A program made the translations under genes and the position numbers. A stretch of 64,000 bases of DNA, from the NCBI GenBank assembly GCA_963969365.1, contig OZ017759.1, forward strand, positions 1,798,001-1,862,000, in the 5' to 3' direction. The DNA comes from Asterochloris sp. CNOR1 (taxonomy: Eukaryota > Chlorophyta > Trebouxiophyceae > Trebouxiales > Trebouxiaceae). Within the stretch, counting starts at the first letter, position 1. Each line of letters opens with the position of its first letter. Positions 23,141-34,202 of the stretch are shown one piece after another. A model generated the notes under the pieces. That model was not told where the DNA came from. It saw only the letters and a list, made by a program, of their open reading frames with translations, and did no database searches.

Positions 23141-26100
23141 ATGGCACATGTTGATCCAGACCAGGTGACATCTCTTGCAGCAACATTCTTGAGAGGCATA
23201 CTACACAGAGAGCCTGATCAATGAGGCCCTCAGAGATCCCAGATTGCTCGCTGCGCGTTCTGCGATATGCAGTGGTGCAACATCTGCAAATCAGGCTGAC
23301 CTGCTACTGATCTCAACCTGCAGATGTGCCAGGCTATTCAAGCCCTGTTTGGCAAGGATGCAGCCCAGCAGCAGCACGCAAACAGGTGGCTGCAGGAGGT
23401 GTCCGCCACAGATGCAGCCTGGGGGGCTGCGCTGGAGCTGCTGCAGCCGCAGCACCCTGTGGAGGTTCAGTACTTCTGCGCCAACATACTTCTTACCAAG
23501 GTGCACACCAGCTGGGGCGGCCTCTCTCGAGAGGCCCAGCAGCATCTCAACCATGCTGTCAGGTAAACATTCTGCATGAGGGGGGAGTCAGCGTCCACCA
23601 ACTCGGCTTTGTTTGTGTCACTGCTCAATTTTGATATGGCTGGGGGACTGGCTTCTCATATCGACTCGTGTGCTGTTGCAGCTCAAGGTTCCACCAGCTG
23701 CTGCCCAGCAGCAGCCGTGTCGTCCTGCAGCGCCTGGGGCTGGTGATGGGTGCCATAGCAGCCTTCGAGGGGGGAGTGACAGCCACCCAGCTGCTGCAGG
23801 CGATCTGCGAGCTGGCCCAGCGGCAGGCAAGTCAGCCCCTGTGTGCTCAAGTGCTGTGGACAGACATTCATGAGTCAGCAAGTTGTGTACCACACTGCCA
23901 TGCCTGGCATGACGCTGTCAGGTGGCAGGAGACATCCTCTGACTTGCAAACTCATTCAGTTTGGGCGCTGTCAGTGTTGGCATCTATGCTGCCCTTGCAA
24001 ATATTCCAGGCACTGATGCTGCGACCGCTGTGCAGGACACCATGCTTGCAGCCATTGAGCTGCTGACAGGGTTGATGGAGGAGGCCCCCTTGCTGGAGGG
24101 GCGGCGCCAGACAGCCCTGCTCGCACAGGCCCTCATCCCCAATGCAGCAGCCGTAGCACATGCACTGGCAGGGACACTGAAACACTGCCTCCAGGCTGGT
24201 AAGTCCTGCTGATGAGCCCCTGCTTTGGTCACTCTGTCACACGCGTCCCCAAGCAAGAGCAGCGTCGGATGCCGAACTGTGCCGTCATGCTTTCATACTG
24301 CTGCTCAAGTTTGCTCAGGCGTGGGGGTTGCCTGTGCAGAGGCTAATAGTGCATTGGCAGCCAGCACCTTGAAGTGCCTGGAAGGGTGGTTCAAGCTGGA
24401 CTGGATGTGCGAGCCAGAGGGAGCACGCTATGGGTCCCCTGGAGGGGTCAGGCAGACACAGGTGGGCTGGGCGGTGCAAGGCCTCATGTCACACCCCTCC
24501 CTGCACAGTGCCGATCCAGTGCCACCCCCATCTGCAGACTCTGGCATGTGCAGCTTCATGTCATGTAAGCAAGAGCATCAAGCAGAGATTGCAGGCCTTG
24601 CGGCAGCAAAGATTCCCCATCTGCAGGCGCAGCTGTGGCAGGCCCTGCTGAAGAGCTTAGAGGCCAGGGACGCACCTGTTATGGACGCCGTGGCTCACGT
24701 CTTTGAGGCCCTGTTGGGTGAGTGCTGTCCCCAGTCGTGGAGTTTGCTGCCTGTAGGTTCAGGCACGCTTGATAGTAACAGATGGCCTGACACCTTGAGA
24801 CCCACCAGGCACTGCTCCTTCTACGGTGTATGCAGGCCCAAGAATGCAGGCACACCTCCCTCTCTCATTGAGCTCAATACGGCTGGCAGGCGCAGTTGCA
24901 CAGTGAGATTCTTGGTGCCTCAGCGCTAAGCATGTGCGTGCAGGCCCCTCAGACCTGGCAGGACTTGCTGTATCAGGTACCCTGGAAGGTTTTGACCACC
25001 GCAAAGCTTTGGAGGATGTTGTGCAGGCAGTCCTTGCACAGCAGTCGCGCATTGCAGGTAAGGGAAGGCAGGTGGCAGTCAACCTGATGGCTTGCTGCCT
25101 GCCTTGAAAAGCTGACATTGCTGTGAGGCAACCCCTGCTGGAGTGGCTGTTTGCCCTGGCCAAGCTTGGCCTGTTTGCTTGGTCTTTGGCCACGCACATC
25201 TGCGGCAGTTCAATATTGCTGATATACCAAGGCCCCTGCCTGTGCAGGCAGCGAGGACCCTGAGTGTAGTTGTGCACGTATGCTGGCGCGTGTTGCCACA
25301 GCCGTGGCAGAAGCAGACACACTGGCTGTTGCCCGAGAGCTGCCCGCTGCCGTCTCCTTGGCGTCCTTAATGCTGCGCTGTCTTGCCATAGGCACGTCTC
25401 CCCACTGCATGGAGCATCAGCGTGGCTGCAGCACTGCCAGCTGCAGATGTAATGCTCGCCCCAGCTGCAGTTCATTGTGTTGCGCTCTGGTGCAGTCTGC
25501 TGTACATGACAACGACGCACCCTGGCTGTAGGGGACAGAGCCACAGCCGAGTCGGTCATAGACTACCTCAACAGCCTGGCCACTGTGCCTGTGCATGAGC
25601 GGGCGCCAGAGCTGGGGGCAGGGCTGAGCCGTGGCTTGCTGCCCCTGATGCTGCGCCTGGCCCAGTTCCCTGAGGGATTCACCTCCTGGGCAGAGTGCGT
25701 GGAAGATGACGAGGAGGCCTTCAATCGCTTCAGGTGCACGCAGCCTCAAAGCCAAAGCCTGAAAGACATCAGCAGTGAGTCATCAACATCAAGTTAGATG
25801 ACAGAGGTCAGGCGCCCTGTGGGAAGCGTGGCAGCAAAGTGGAACACCTGCAAGAGGCTTTGTGTGCCCCGTCGAGGATGGTCTGCTCTCATGGGAACCG
25901 CACTGGACTGCATGTCATGCCACCATCACTGCCAGGAACGGCCAACTGCTTTGGCCATTCTGGTCTCACCAGGAGTCTGTACAGACACATGGGGGACGTG
26001 CTTGCAGCTTACATTTATGTCCTGCAGCAACAAAAGACTGGCCTGCTGCACTGCAACCGATGGTGCCTGCCTGCAGGGAGCAGCTGGTGCAGGAGACCCT

Positions 26101-29100
26101 TGAGAGCTGCTATCTCATGTTGCGCTCCGAGTTCCTGGCGTTTTTCGCGCAGCAACTGCAAGCGGCACCCTCCTGGGAGACGGCAGAGGCTGCGCTGTTT
26201 GCACTGCGGTGAGTGAGGCTGCTGATGCACATGTGCAAGGCCAGGCTTGCACAGCAGCACACTTCAATGACACCGGCGCGGCAGCTTTAAGTGTTGATGG
26301 GAGCATGGCTTTGTGAACGTTGCTCACATGCTTCCTGCATTGTCAGCTGCTGGCTGAAGTGCACGTGCTGTATGCAGGTGTGCATCGATCCCCGTGAAGG
26401 AACGGGTCAACTCAGCTGCGCCTGCGGACCATGCAGCCGTTGCACAGGACAAGGCTCAGACTGTCGCCTTCCTGCAGAGTCTCTTTGGGTTCCTCTGCTC
26501 TGATCAGGCTGCGGAAGGCATGCTGGGCAGCAACCCCTGGGTCTTAGCCACTGCCGTGCGCCTGATTGGGGACTATGCGGCCTGGTTTGGCAAGGCTGCA
26601 GACGTGCCTCTGGAGGGTGCTCTCAAGTATCTGCTCAGAGGCCTCTCCACTCAGCAGGTGATTGTTCAGCCAGCGGTGCTGCCTGTGTGCTGGCAGATGC
26701 TTTCCTTGTTCAATGCGGGCGCTCCTCAGCCCTGTTTTGTGTGCTTGCTTTCTATGTGCAGAGACGCTGAGGTGCTTTGGAACCAATTGCGCACAGCGTC
26801 CATTCACAAAAGGCAATGCTGGCCAGGTGAGCAAGAGGTGGACATGCCACTTGCTGCAGTGCAGGCGGGTCGACCAGCTGCCAAGGCCTTCTACAACCTG
26901 TGCATCCGCTGTGCACAGCGGCTGCGGAGTCCAGCCATCTTCTGCAGCCTGCTGGACGCTGCCTCCCGGCCACTTGAGAGCAGCATGGCAGGTGGGTGCC
27001 GGCAAGCTCAGATTTGAGTGACTCTGCCACCGTCTGACAGAGTCCATTTGAAAGGCAGCCTGTAAGCTGGCAACAGCATGCACTGGCAGGCAGTTTGGCT
27101 GCTCAAGGACATTACTGCGCCATGGGGTGTATGCAATCTGGAGGGTTTGTGCAAGCATGACTGACAACCTGCCGCCGTCCCTGCAGGCAGCCAGAGTGGA
27201 CTTGAGGCAGAGGACAGGCAGAACATTGTTGAGGGCTTGGCACGCATCGCAGCTGTGTTACCACCAGAAGATGCAGCTCAGGCAGCGCTGCAACTGGGCA
27301 CGCCTATGCTGCAACGGCTGCAGCAACTTCTTGCACAGGCGTCAGGTGCGCAGCCTGTATGGACATCATGTAGTGCAGCACTACAACCCACCTGAGGAAA
27401 GGTATACATGGGCCTTGAACTTGTGGTAAGGGGGCATCGAACAGCAGATCCTTGGGTTTGTGCAAGTGAGCAACACAGAAGCTGTTGCTCACAGGAGCAT
27501 CTGCCAGCAGGGAGCTGGCTGCAGCCATTGCCGGGGAGCTGATGCTGCTGGCATCTGCCATACGCTTCCTGGAGAGCAAGGTGGAGACACCTCAAGGTCT
27601 GCCACAGACAGCGCCAAGCATGCTTCCCAAAGGTGCTGCGCTTGTTGCTGCTGTGCCCGCCACCCTGCTTCAGGGGGATTGGGCCAGATCTGGCTCCTGC
27701 TGTTGCCTGGCATCTCATCTGAACTTCTTTTTGCATGTTTAGTAAGGTGAATGAGTGTGCAGTCATCGGCAGGCAAGCATTGGCTCAAGCACTGCGCGCC
27801 CTTCGTGCAGGAGCAGATCCTGCCATGCAGCTGTTGCAGACAGCCTACCCTGTACTAAGTCCTCTTGGAGATCACAAGTCCCTGACAGCCCACCAGGCGG
27901 TGTCAGAGGCGCTCTGCGAGGTGCAAGGCCTGAAGTCCCATGATGCACTTTATTCATAGTGCCTGTCCAAGCCTCAGGGCAGTTTATAGCGGTGCTGCTC
28001 TGCATGTCTGCAAAGTGACATCTGCTCTTTTTACTGTCACATCTGCCAATGCGTTACCTGGTGCGTCTGCAGGTCCACCAGCGAACTTTGCTGTGCCTCA
28101 AACATTGCTGCGGGGACCTTCTCCCTGCAATTGTTCGCTCTGTGGTGGCGCTTTTCCAGGAGCAACAGCACCCATGCGGCCTGGATGTGCTGGCAGTGGC
28201 TGCTGAGTTTGTAGACCCCAGTCAGAGCAATGGTAACCTGATGAGCCAGGCTCTCAATGCAGTTGTTGCACAGGCAGAGCCTTTCATGGGGGTAAGCAAC
28301 TATGCGATATGACTCGTGTTGTGTTGCTCTGCTAACCAATCATTGGGGCACTCGTAGCCCTTGGTGCTTGCCCTGTAGGGTCACGATCTGGCTCATCATG
28401 GAGACATTGCTGCCGCTCTGTTCAGTCTAGGCGATAAGTTCCTTCTGATGGCTGCGCCTCTGGCCCTGAGGTCTCAGGTTCTGCAGCCACTCTTTAGCTG
28501 GGCAGTCAAGGCCGTTGGCCTGCGGGAAGGCGACCCTGTGAGGGCCGCAGCCAGCCTGTTGTCGCACTTGATTGCCCCTCCTGACAGCATGGCAGCCTGC
28601 AAACAGGCAAGCAGATGTGAGCATGGCTTGTGTTTATGGGCTGCTCAGATCACGACATGACTTGCATGACTCTGATGTGTTACTTGCTGCCTCCATCTTC
28701 GACAAGCTGGGACCACAGATGCGTAACCTGTCTACTGCAGGACTTGCAAGTGCTCAGCCAACAATGCAAGGTGCAGCATGGACAGCTCCTTCTGCGCACC
28801 CTGCTGACAGCCACTATAGACACATGTCCTCGTCAGTTGGTGCGGAGCCTCGCAGCTCCGCTGCACTCGCTGTTGCAAGACCAACAGCTGGGCTCTGATG
28901 CTCGAGGCTGGCTGCAGCAGCTGCTCAGCTTGCCAGATCTTCCAGGTGAGTTGAGCCTAAGACTGTGCAAGCAACTATATCCCACGAGCACCCTAGCTCT
29001 TACCTTTGAATGCAGGCATGACAGGTGGCCGCTTGACAGTTGAGCAGTGCAGGCACTTTTGCCAGGCAAGTCTTCAGCAGCCGCCCATGCCCTTGTCCAG

Positions 29101-29182
29101 GTTTGCGGCATTGCTTCAGGACTTTTCTGCTGTAGCCAGGGGTGAAGGCACCACAGACCTGTTGCTGGCCTATGAGCTGTAG
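23141..29182 (+). CDS. Importin-13 / transportin-3 family karyopherin-beta
   Basis: These HEAT-repeat nuclear transport receptors bind RanGTP and carry cargo such as SR splicing proteins through the nuclear pore. The start ATG (23141-23143) gives MAHVDPDQ, spliced after a GTGACA intron to MCQAIQALFGKDAAQQQ. This begins an importin-beta N-terminal (IBN_N) domain with ANRWLQEV, HPVEVQYFCANILLTKVH and LGLVMGAIAAFEGG. Further exons encode helical repeats (LKCLEGWFKLDW, ELLTGLMEE-type helices, WAECVEDDEEAFNRFR near 25,690-25,735). The last exon ends LLQDFSAVARGEGTTDLLLAYEL with TAG at 29180-29182. The gene has about fifteen exons over 6 kb. I place it in the IPO13/TNPO3 (plant MOS14-like) group by overall pattern; which of the two is not settled. 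Confidence 0.8.
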
Positions 29183-29230
29183 CCTCCAGTGAAGTACAGC
29201 AAGCAGCTATCACCTGGTTTTGTTGAAATT

Positions 29231-29489
29231 TGTTGAGAGGCAGTCAGACCAGACATGCCAGTCCAGTCTGTGAGAGTGTCCCACACTGGTCAAGAACATT
29301 CTGCAATCTAACCCTGCATGTTCAAGAAGCTTCTGGAACAGACTCTTCTGGAGCCTTCACATTAACTCATAGCAGCTTCCATGAACTAATATGCTTGACC
29401 GTTGACCAGTGTATATAAAGGCCTTGGGCTACACACACACTTCACTACTGTAACACATGTGCTAGCCAGTCACCGCCAATCCTTCAACA
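29231..29489 (+). mobile_element. Solo Copia LTR
   Basis: This 259-bp sequence starts TGTTGAGAGG and ends CTTCAACA. It is closely similar to the reverse complement of both LTRs of the Copia element at 33,898-38,480. It contains a TATA box (TATATAAAGG, about 29,411-29,420). No internal retroelement sequence follows, so it is a solo LTR, 48 bp downstream of the importin stop. The 5-bp flanks (AAATT and CAGCC) do not match, so the target duplication has been lost or the ends were rearranged. Confidence 0.88.
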
Positions 29490-30703
29490 CAGCCTAGCCT
29501 GATACAGCATGTCACAGGTGAGAAGTCACCATCATCTTGGCATAGTGCAGCTGCATACATCGTCACAGGGACTGTGCAGAGCAGGGCTGCATCTCAGTGT
29601 CAGATGTGCAGACTGAGATGATGCGCTCAGGGCAGCTATTCACACCTGGACACTTTGGAGATGACCTCAAGACCATGACGAGGGCACAGCTGCTGCGGTG
29701 GCTCCCTGCCTGGTCCAGCAACGTTGCCCCTGCCTCTGCCCCTGCCTCTGTCCTTGCCCCGGCCTGAAGTGGTGGATGGCTGGCGTGCTCCGTGCGCACC
29801 TGTCATCCCTGCCAGGCTGGTTCCCTGGCCGCTTGCTCCTGCTGTGGCAGCAGATGCTGTGAGTGACAAGCAGCATCTGTGCACAAACGTGTTGAGCACT
29901 TTTCGCACCCAGTTGGCAACACACCATCGACAACACGGCAGGAGTTCGGTTGGCTGTGTTGGCAGCGGGAGCGGGCGGCTGCAGCAGGATGATGCGGCTG
30001 ACCTGGGTGCAGAGGTCCCGCTGCTTCGATGGCAGACACCTCAGTGCTATCAGCAGTGCCAGCAGCCTGCGACCCGTACAGCAGCTCAGCATTGCCAGCC
30101 TTGTCTGCGGCTTTTGGAGGCTGCTCTGCTGCCTGACCCTCAGCTTGCTCAGCTGACATGCCTGAGGTGCCCTTCTTGCGGCCCTCACACTGCTTCTGCT
30201 GCTGTGAAGCTGCCTCTGAGGCTGACCTGTTTGTTATTTTGATTCGTTGTCTGCCAGTCTCTTCGCATCTGCTGCTCCTGACAGCTGCTCTGATGTGCTG
30301 GGCTCATCTCGCTGGCCTCCTTACTGCTGTCGTTGTGGACAGCAACGGACACCTGGGCTCTGCTGCTGACCGTCCCTGCTGGCTGACACACAGGCAGGCG
30401 GTGGACTGGAGAGGCTAGTTGGCCATCCTCGTCCAGCCCTGCGCGGCCTGAGAGACGGCCAAAGCAGCAGGAGCAGCAGCAGCAGACTGCTGCGAGCTTC
30501 TGCTGCTGAGAAACTGCCGCCCAGCAGCAGCTGAGCCCCTCTGCATGCCCGCACCGGTCAAGGCGCCACCTGCCACAGTCCTGCAGCCAAGGAAAACGGC
30601 TGCACTGCATGTCTTCTGGCTTTAGCAGCCTGTCCCAGCATGTTTTGTGGTGTGTCCAGCCTGTCTCAGCAGCTGAGTTGTGGTCCCTTGGTTGACCTCT
30701 CAA
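29490..30703. other. Unassigned region with a candidate minus-strand RG-rich coding segment
   Basis: No gene is recognised with confidence. On the minus strand, 30,195-30,000 reads QKQCEGRKKGTSGMSAEQA and continues as an acidic/Ala-rich segment to SAIEAAGP, with a possible GTCAGC donor after it. Further down, 29,766-29,636 encodes GRGKDRGRGRGRGN and an in-frame stop. Together they could be two exons of a small RG-rich, possibly RNA-binding protein, but splicing is guesswork. The CAG/CTG-rich stretch at 30,450-30,560 keeps several frames open by composition alone. Confidence 0.25.
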
Positions 30704-31358
30704 TATGACTTTGTAATCCGCCGGACTTCAGGGCCCTGCCTGGGGGCGATGTTCGCCACCTCAAAGGTCATGCCGTGTTGTCAAAGCAGCTATCGTGGGT
30801 CAAGGCCATGCATCAGTCAGCAGTCAAAAGTACAGCTCAAATGCCCATTTGTGCGCATGCTGTGCCTCCTGGCGGCGTCTTTGACGGGGTTTACAGGCTG
30901 TAAAGTATTGTAGTGATGTCATGTCAGGTGCTTGACTGACACCTTGCGGGCATTTTACTTATGGGGCAACCTGTACACAGCATCTGAACCATCCACAGAG
31001 GCAGCCCCTGCAAGGAACGGGCAATTGGGTACGGTTTTGAAAACCGATCAACCCCCCAGCCCCCCGCCGGGGTGACACAACCTCACCCCTTCGGGGTGAC
31101 GCCCACCTGTGACTTGACTGTGGTGCAAGGCGATCTCGAACTTTCAATGTGCAGTTGCCGCCAATTTCCTGATCATAGGCTGCTGGGTCAGCAGAAGCTG
31201 CAGCGAAACCGATCCCCTGTAGCTTTTCTGGTGGAAAGCTTGCCATTTGCCATGATCAGCAGAAGGGCTGTTGAATGCCCAGGTGAAAAAAAAAATTTGA
31301 GTGCCACAAGCAATGCACGATGACAGAGCTGACGGGGACATACTTCAAGCAAATAGGT
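30704..31358. other. Gene-free stretch with GC-rich hairpins
   Basis: No convincing protein is encoded here. The stretch contains two adjacent GC-rich hairpins (see the separate entry) and an A-run (about 31,286-31,295), and leads into the first diverged Gypsy-type LTR. Confidence 0.4.
31062..31099. repeat. Two GC-rich hairpins
   Basis: CCCC-GCC-GGGG (31062-31072) and TCACCCC-TTC-GGGGTGA (31083-31099) are both followed or overlapped by GGGGTGAC. They are short, GC-rich and nearly identical in their right arms. Confidence 0.8.
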
Positions 31359-31592
31359 TGCAGCACGCAGCTGCCTACCAGAACCTACCAGACCTGCCAG
31401 AGCCTTCCACTGCACCTGCCAGAACCTTCCATGAGCTTCACATAAGAATTTCTTACTCAAGAACAAAGATATTATAGTACATACAGCACTGTCTGCAATT
31501 CACACACACTCTTCACACCTCATGAAGTCCTGGCACCCATGTAGATGGCCTCAGGGCCCAAGTCCACAGCAATCAAGTAACCTCTTGGCCAC
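31359..31592 (+). mobile_element. Diverged solo Gypsy LTR
   Basis: It begins TGCAGCACGCAGCTGCC and contains CTGCCAGAACCTTCCATGAGCTT and GGCCTCAGGGCCCAAGTCC-like blocks. These are shared with the LTR at 31,872-32,120. It ends near CTCTTGGCCA. It is clearly the same LTR family in the same orientation, but more mutated. No gag follows. Confidence 0.75.
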
Positions 31593-31871
31593 TTAGGTGG
31601 CTTGTGTTACGGTTGGAGATTGTATCACAGTATATTCTTGAGCAATGCAAGGTGATACAGCCCTGAGGTAGGTCACAGCTAGACAGGGCCCGTCCAAGTG
31701 ACATTTAAAACGAGCTAGCTGCAGCGGGACATCATAAGCTCGAAGACTCCACTGCGCAAGACGCCCCACACGTTGCCTCGCCCGCGCCGTTCGGAAGTCT
31801 GTCCAGAAAAATGTCCATGTTACAATATTGTCGCTTTCATAGACTGCCAAGAGCCAGCTGGGTAGCAGGTC
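31593..31871. other. Gene-free spacer between LTRs
   Basis: A spacer of about 280 bp. The only open frame (minus strand) has no recognisable features. Confidence 0.35.
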
Positions 31872-32120
31872 TGTAGCACACAGCTACCTACTAGAACCTA
31901 CCAGACCTGCCAGAGACTTCTACTGCACCTGCCAGAAGTTTCCACTGCACCTGCCAGAACCTTACATGAGCTTACCTTGAAAAATATAATCGATAATAAT
32001 ATGGTATATATAGCACTCTGTTTACCTGGCTAGCAGACCTCTCATACTTCACACACCTCACATCCTTGTACCTGGCCTCAGGGCCCAAGTCCATAGCAAC
32101 CATGTAACCCCTGGGCCACA
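31872..32120 (+). mobile_element. Gypsy LTR (plus orientation)
   Basis: This 249-bp LTR runs from TGTAGCACACAGCTACC to CCTGGGCCACA. It has a TATA box (GGTATATATAGC, about 32,003-32,014) and carries a 22-bp internal duplication (CTGCACCTGCCAGAA repeats). It is followed by a primer-binding-site-like sequence and a gag start, so it acts as a 5' LTR. Confidence 0.82.
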
Positions 32121-32123
32121 ACT

Positions 32124-32140
32124 TGGTTTCGGAGGTTCTG
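32124..32140 (+). other. Putative Gypsy primer-binding site
   Basis: TGGTTTCGGAGGTTCTG starts three bases after the LTR end. Its complement would end in ...CCA like a tRNA 3' end. The same sequence follows the LTR in all three Gypsy copies here (also near 40,908-40,924 on the minus strand and 42,548-42,564 on the plus strand). Confidence 0.55.
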
Positions 32141-32154
32141 TTCGATCATTCCCC

Positions 32155-32316
32155 ATGGACCCAGCAGCCATGCAAGCCAGGATCATGCAGCTCGAGGCTT
32201 CCCTGGTCACAGCCACCAGTGCCCTACAGCAGCTCAGCACACAGCAGGCTGTCCACTCAGCACCCAAGCCACCCAAACCACCCAAGCCAGACAAGTTCAA
32301 AGGAGACCGCCGCAGT
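32155..32316 (+). pseudogene. Truncated Gypsy gag (5' fragment)
   Basis: The ATG at 32155 opens MDPAAMQARIMQLEASLVTA and continues to KPDKFKGDRRS. It is nearly identical to the gag at 42,579. The sequence is cut at 32316, where the outer end of the minus-strand Gypsy LTR begins. The rest of this gag is not found on the far side of that element. Confidence 0.85.
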
Positions 32317-32525
32317 TGTGGCCTCGCTTACAATGTACGGTGGACGGTGGGCTCTGAGACGGTGTTCAAAGGTGTCAAGGAATGTTGGTGAAGTGCCAGA
32401 GTGCTATATATACCCTCATATTATTATAATATTATAAGGAAAGGAAAATCAAGGAAGGTTCTAGCAGGTGCAGTGGAAGCTTCTGATAGAGTCTGGTAGG
32501 GTCTAGAAGGCAGCAGTGTGCTGCA
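32317..32525 (-). repeat. Gypsy 3' LTR
   Basis: This 209-bp LTR pairs with 40,928-41,133. On the minus strand it begins TGCAGCACACTGCTGCC and ends GCGAGGCCACA, with a TATATATA core. It abuts the polypurine tract at 32,526-32,539. Confidence 0.9.
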
Positions 32526-32539
32526 TCCTTCCCCCCTTT
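32526..32539 (-). other. Gypsy polypurine tract
   Basis: The minus strand reads AAAGGGGGGAAGGA directly before the 3' LTR. The identical tract occurs at 43,829-43,842 in the plus-strand derivative, so it is the conserved plus-strand primer of this family. It overlaps the integrase stop codon region. Confidence 0.85.
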
Positions 32540-33892
32540 AGTATTGAAGTTCCTTGGGGAGGCGTCTAAAGTTGGTCAGCAGGCCTTGGTCCACGTCCTC
32601 CACAGGCATCCACAAATTGTCCTGGTTGCCTCGGTCCCGCCATTTGATCAAGAACTCCTCCACAGTTTTGTCACCAATTTTGCGGCGTCGGCGCTTGAGG
32701 ATGGCTTCTGCTTGGAACTCAGAAGTTGGCTGGCCACTGCTGAGGTCTGGTGTAGGCAAGGGTGGCGTAGACTGAGTTGGCGTGTTTGTCTTGGTGGTAG
32801 ATGAGGGTGGCAGTGGAGTTGCTGTGGGCAGCTCGCCCTTGTATGGCTTCAGGAGCGAAGCGTGGAAGACTGGGTGCATCCGCATGTCGGCAGGTAGCCC
32901 CAGGCGATAGGCTGTGCGGGAGATGCGCTCTGTGATGGGATAGGGTCCCAGCCACACGGCGTCCAGTTTGCCATGGCGCAGGTTGCGTCTGGATAGTAGA
33001 ACTTGGTCACCCACTTGGAACTCCAAATGGGTGCGGCGTTTGTTGGCCTGATGGGCCTGCCTCTCCTGTGAAATCGCTAGGTGTGCCTGAGCTCGCTCTA
33101 GGGTGTCCCTCAGGTGTTGTGCCAGGGCTTGCGCTGTGGGCGCGTTGCGGTTAGGCGGGACGTCCAAGTTGACAGGTAGCAGAGGGTGTCTCCCAGAGTT
33201 GAGGTAGAATGGCGTCTGTTTGGTGGAGGCTTGCTCTGAATTGTTGTAGGCAAACTCCATGAGTGGTAGGAGCTTGTCCCAATTGTCACGGCGGCGGTTG
33301 ACAAACGCTCTCAGCATCTCCTCCAAGGTGCGGTTGGCACGCTCCGTCTGGCCATCAGTCTGAGGGTGGAAGGCGGTGGACACCCTCAGGTTGGTGCCAA
33401 GGATGTTGAAGAGGGCTCGCCAGAAGTTGCTGGTTGTGCGGGGGTCTCTGTCTGAGATGATGATGCGTGGTAGTCCATGGTAACGGAAGACGTTGTTGAT
33501 GACAAGGTCGGCCAGGCCAGGACCAGTGACTGTCTTGCGCGTTGGGGAGCAGTGAATCATCTTGGACATGCGGTCCACAATGACAAGGATGGTGTCATGG
33601 CCCTCGGAGGTGGTGGGGAGTCCTGTGATCAGGTCCATGGTGATTTGCTCCCAGTTGTGCTCTGGTGTTGGCAGAGGTTGAAGTAGGCCGGCGGGTGCGC
33701 GGTTGAGGGGCTTGTTGCGTTGGCAGGAGTCACAGGTCCTGACATAGTCAGCCACATCATCGCGCTGGTGTAGCCACCAGAAGTCCTTGGAGACTCCTCG
33801 ACGCAGCTTGTCCATGCCCAGGTGTCCAGAGAAGGGGGTGTCGTGGTACTTGCGGAGAATGTCTTGGCGAAGGTTAGCACCAGCTGGCACGT
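32538..33892 (-). pseudogene. Gypsy integrase with C-terminal chromodomain (part of split pol)
   Basis: The segment holds the HHCC zinc-binding region (HDTPFSGHLGMDKL ... CDSCQRNK) and the DDE core (MDLITGLP, SDRDPRTTSNFW, ERANRTLEE). These are followed by a GPY/F-like module (LGPYPI) and a chromodomain (AEAILKRRRRKIGDKTVEEF, LIKWRDRGNQDNLWMPVEDV). The protein ends KELQY. The upstream half of pol continues at 38,486 beyond the inserted Copia element. Removing Copia plus one AGACT copy restores one continuous reading frame (checked by frame arithmetic). Chromodomains in this family direct insertion to particular histone marks. Confidence 0.93.
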
Positions 33893-33897
33893 AGACT
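33893..33897. other. Copia target-site duplication (left copy)
   Basis: AGACT lies immediately outside the 3' LTR of Copia and is matched exactly at 38,481-38,485. Confidence 0.92.
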
Positions 33898-34155
33898 TGT
33901 TGAAGGATTGGCGGTGGCTGGCTAGCAAATGTGTTACAGAAGTGAAGTGTGTGTGTGGCCCAAGGCCCTTATATACACTGGTCAACGGTCAAGCATATTA
34001 GTTCATGGAAGCTGCTATGAGTTGATGTGAAGGCTCCAGAAGAGTCTGTTCCAGAAGCTTCTTGATCATGCAGGGTAGATTGCAGAATGTTCTTGACCAG
34101 TGTGGGACACTCTCACAGGCTGGACTGGCATGTCTGGTCTGACTGCCTCTCAACA
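33898..34155 (-). repeat. Copia 3' LTR
   Basis: 258 bp, paired with 38,223-38,480. On the minus strand it runs TGTTGAGAGG to CCTTCAACA and contains GTATATAAGG as a TATA box. Purine-rich GCGTGGGAG precedes it and may be the polypurine tract. Confidence 0.93.
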
Positions 34156-34202
34156 CTCCCACGCAGGCTGTGATGGGTGTCCAGGACTTTGAGGCCGTGT
34201 TG

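Noticed and set aside
23824-23835. Possible second GC donor (CAG/GCAAGT) in the importin gene
   Set aside because: The consensus is perfect, but the phase does not fit the next exon, and a GT donor a few bases downstream gives a consistent frame.
29226-29494. Target-site duplication around the solo Copia LTR
   Set aside because: The flanks AAATT and CAGCC do not match, so no duplication can be claimed.
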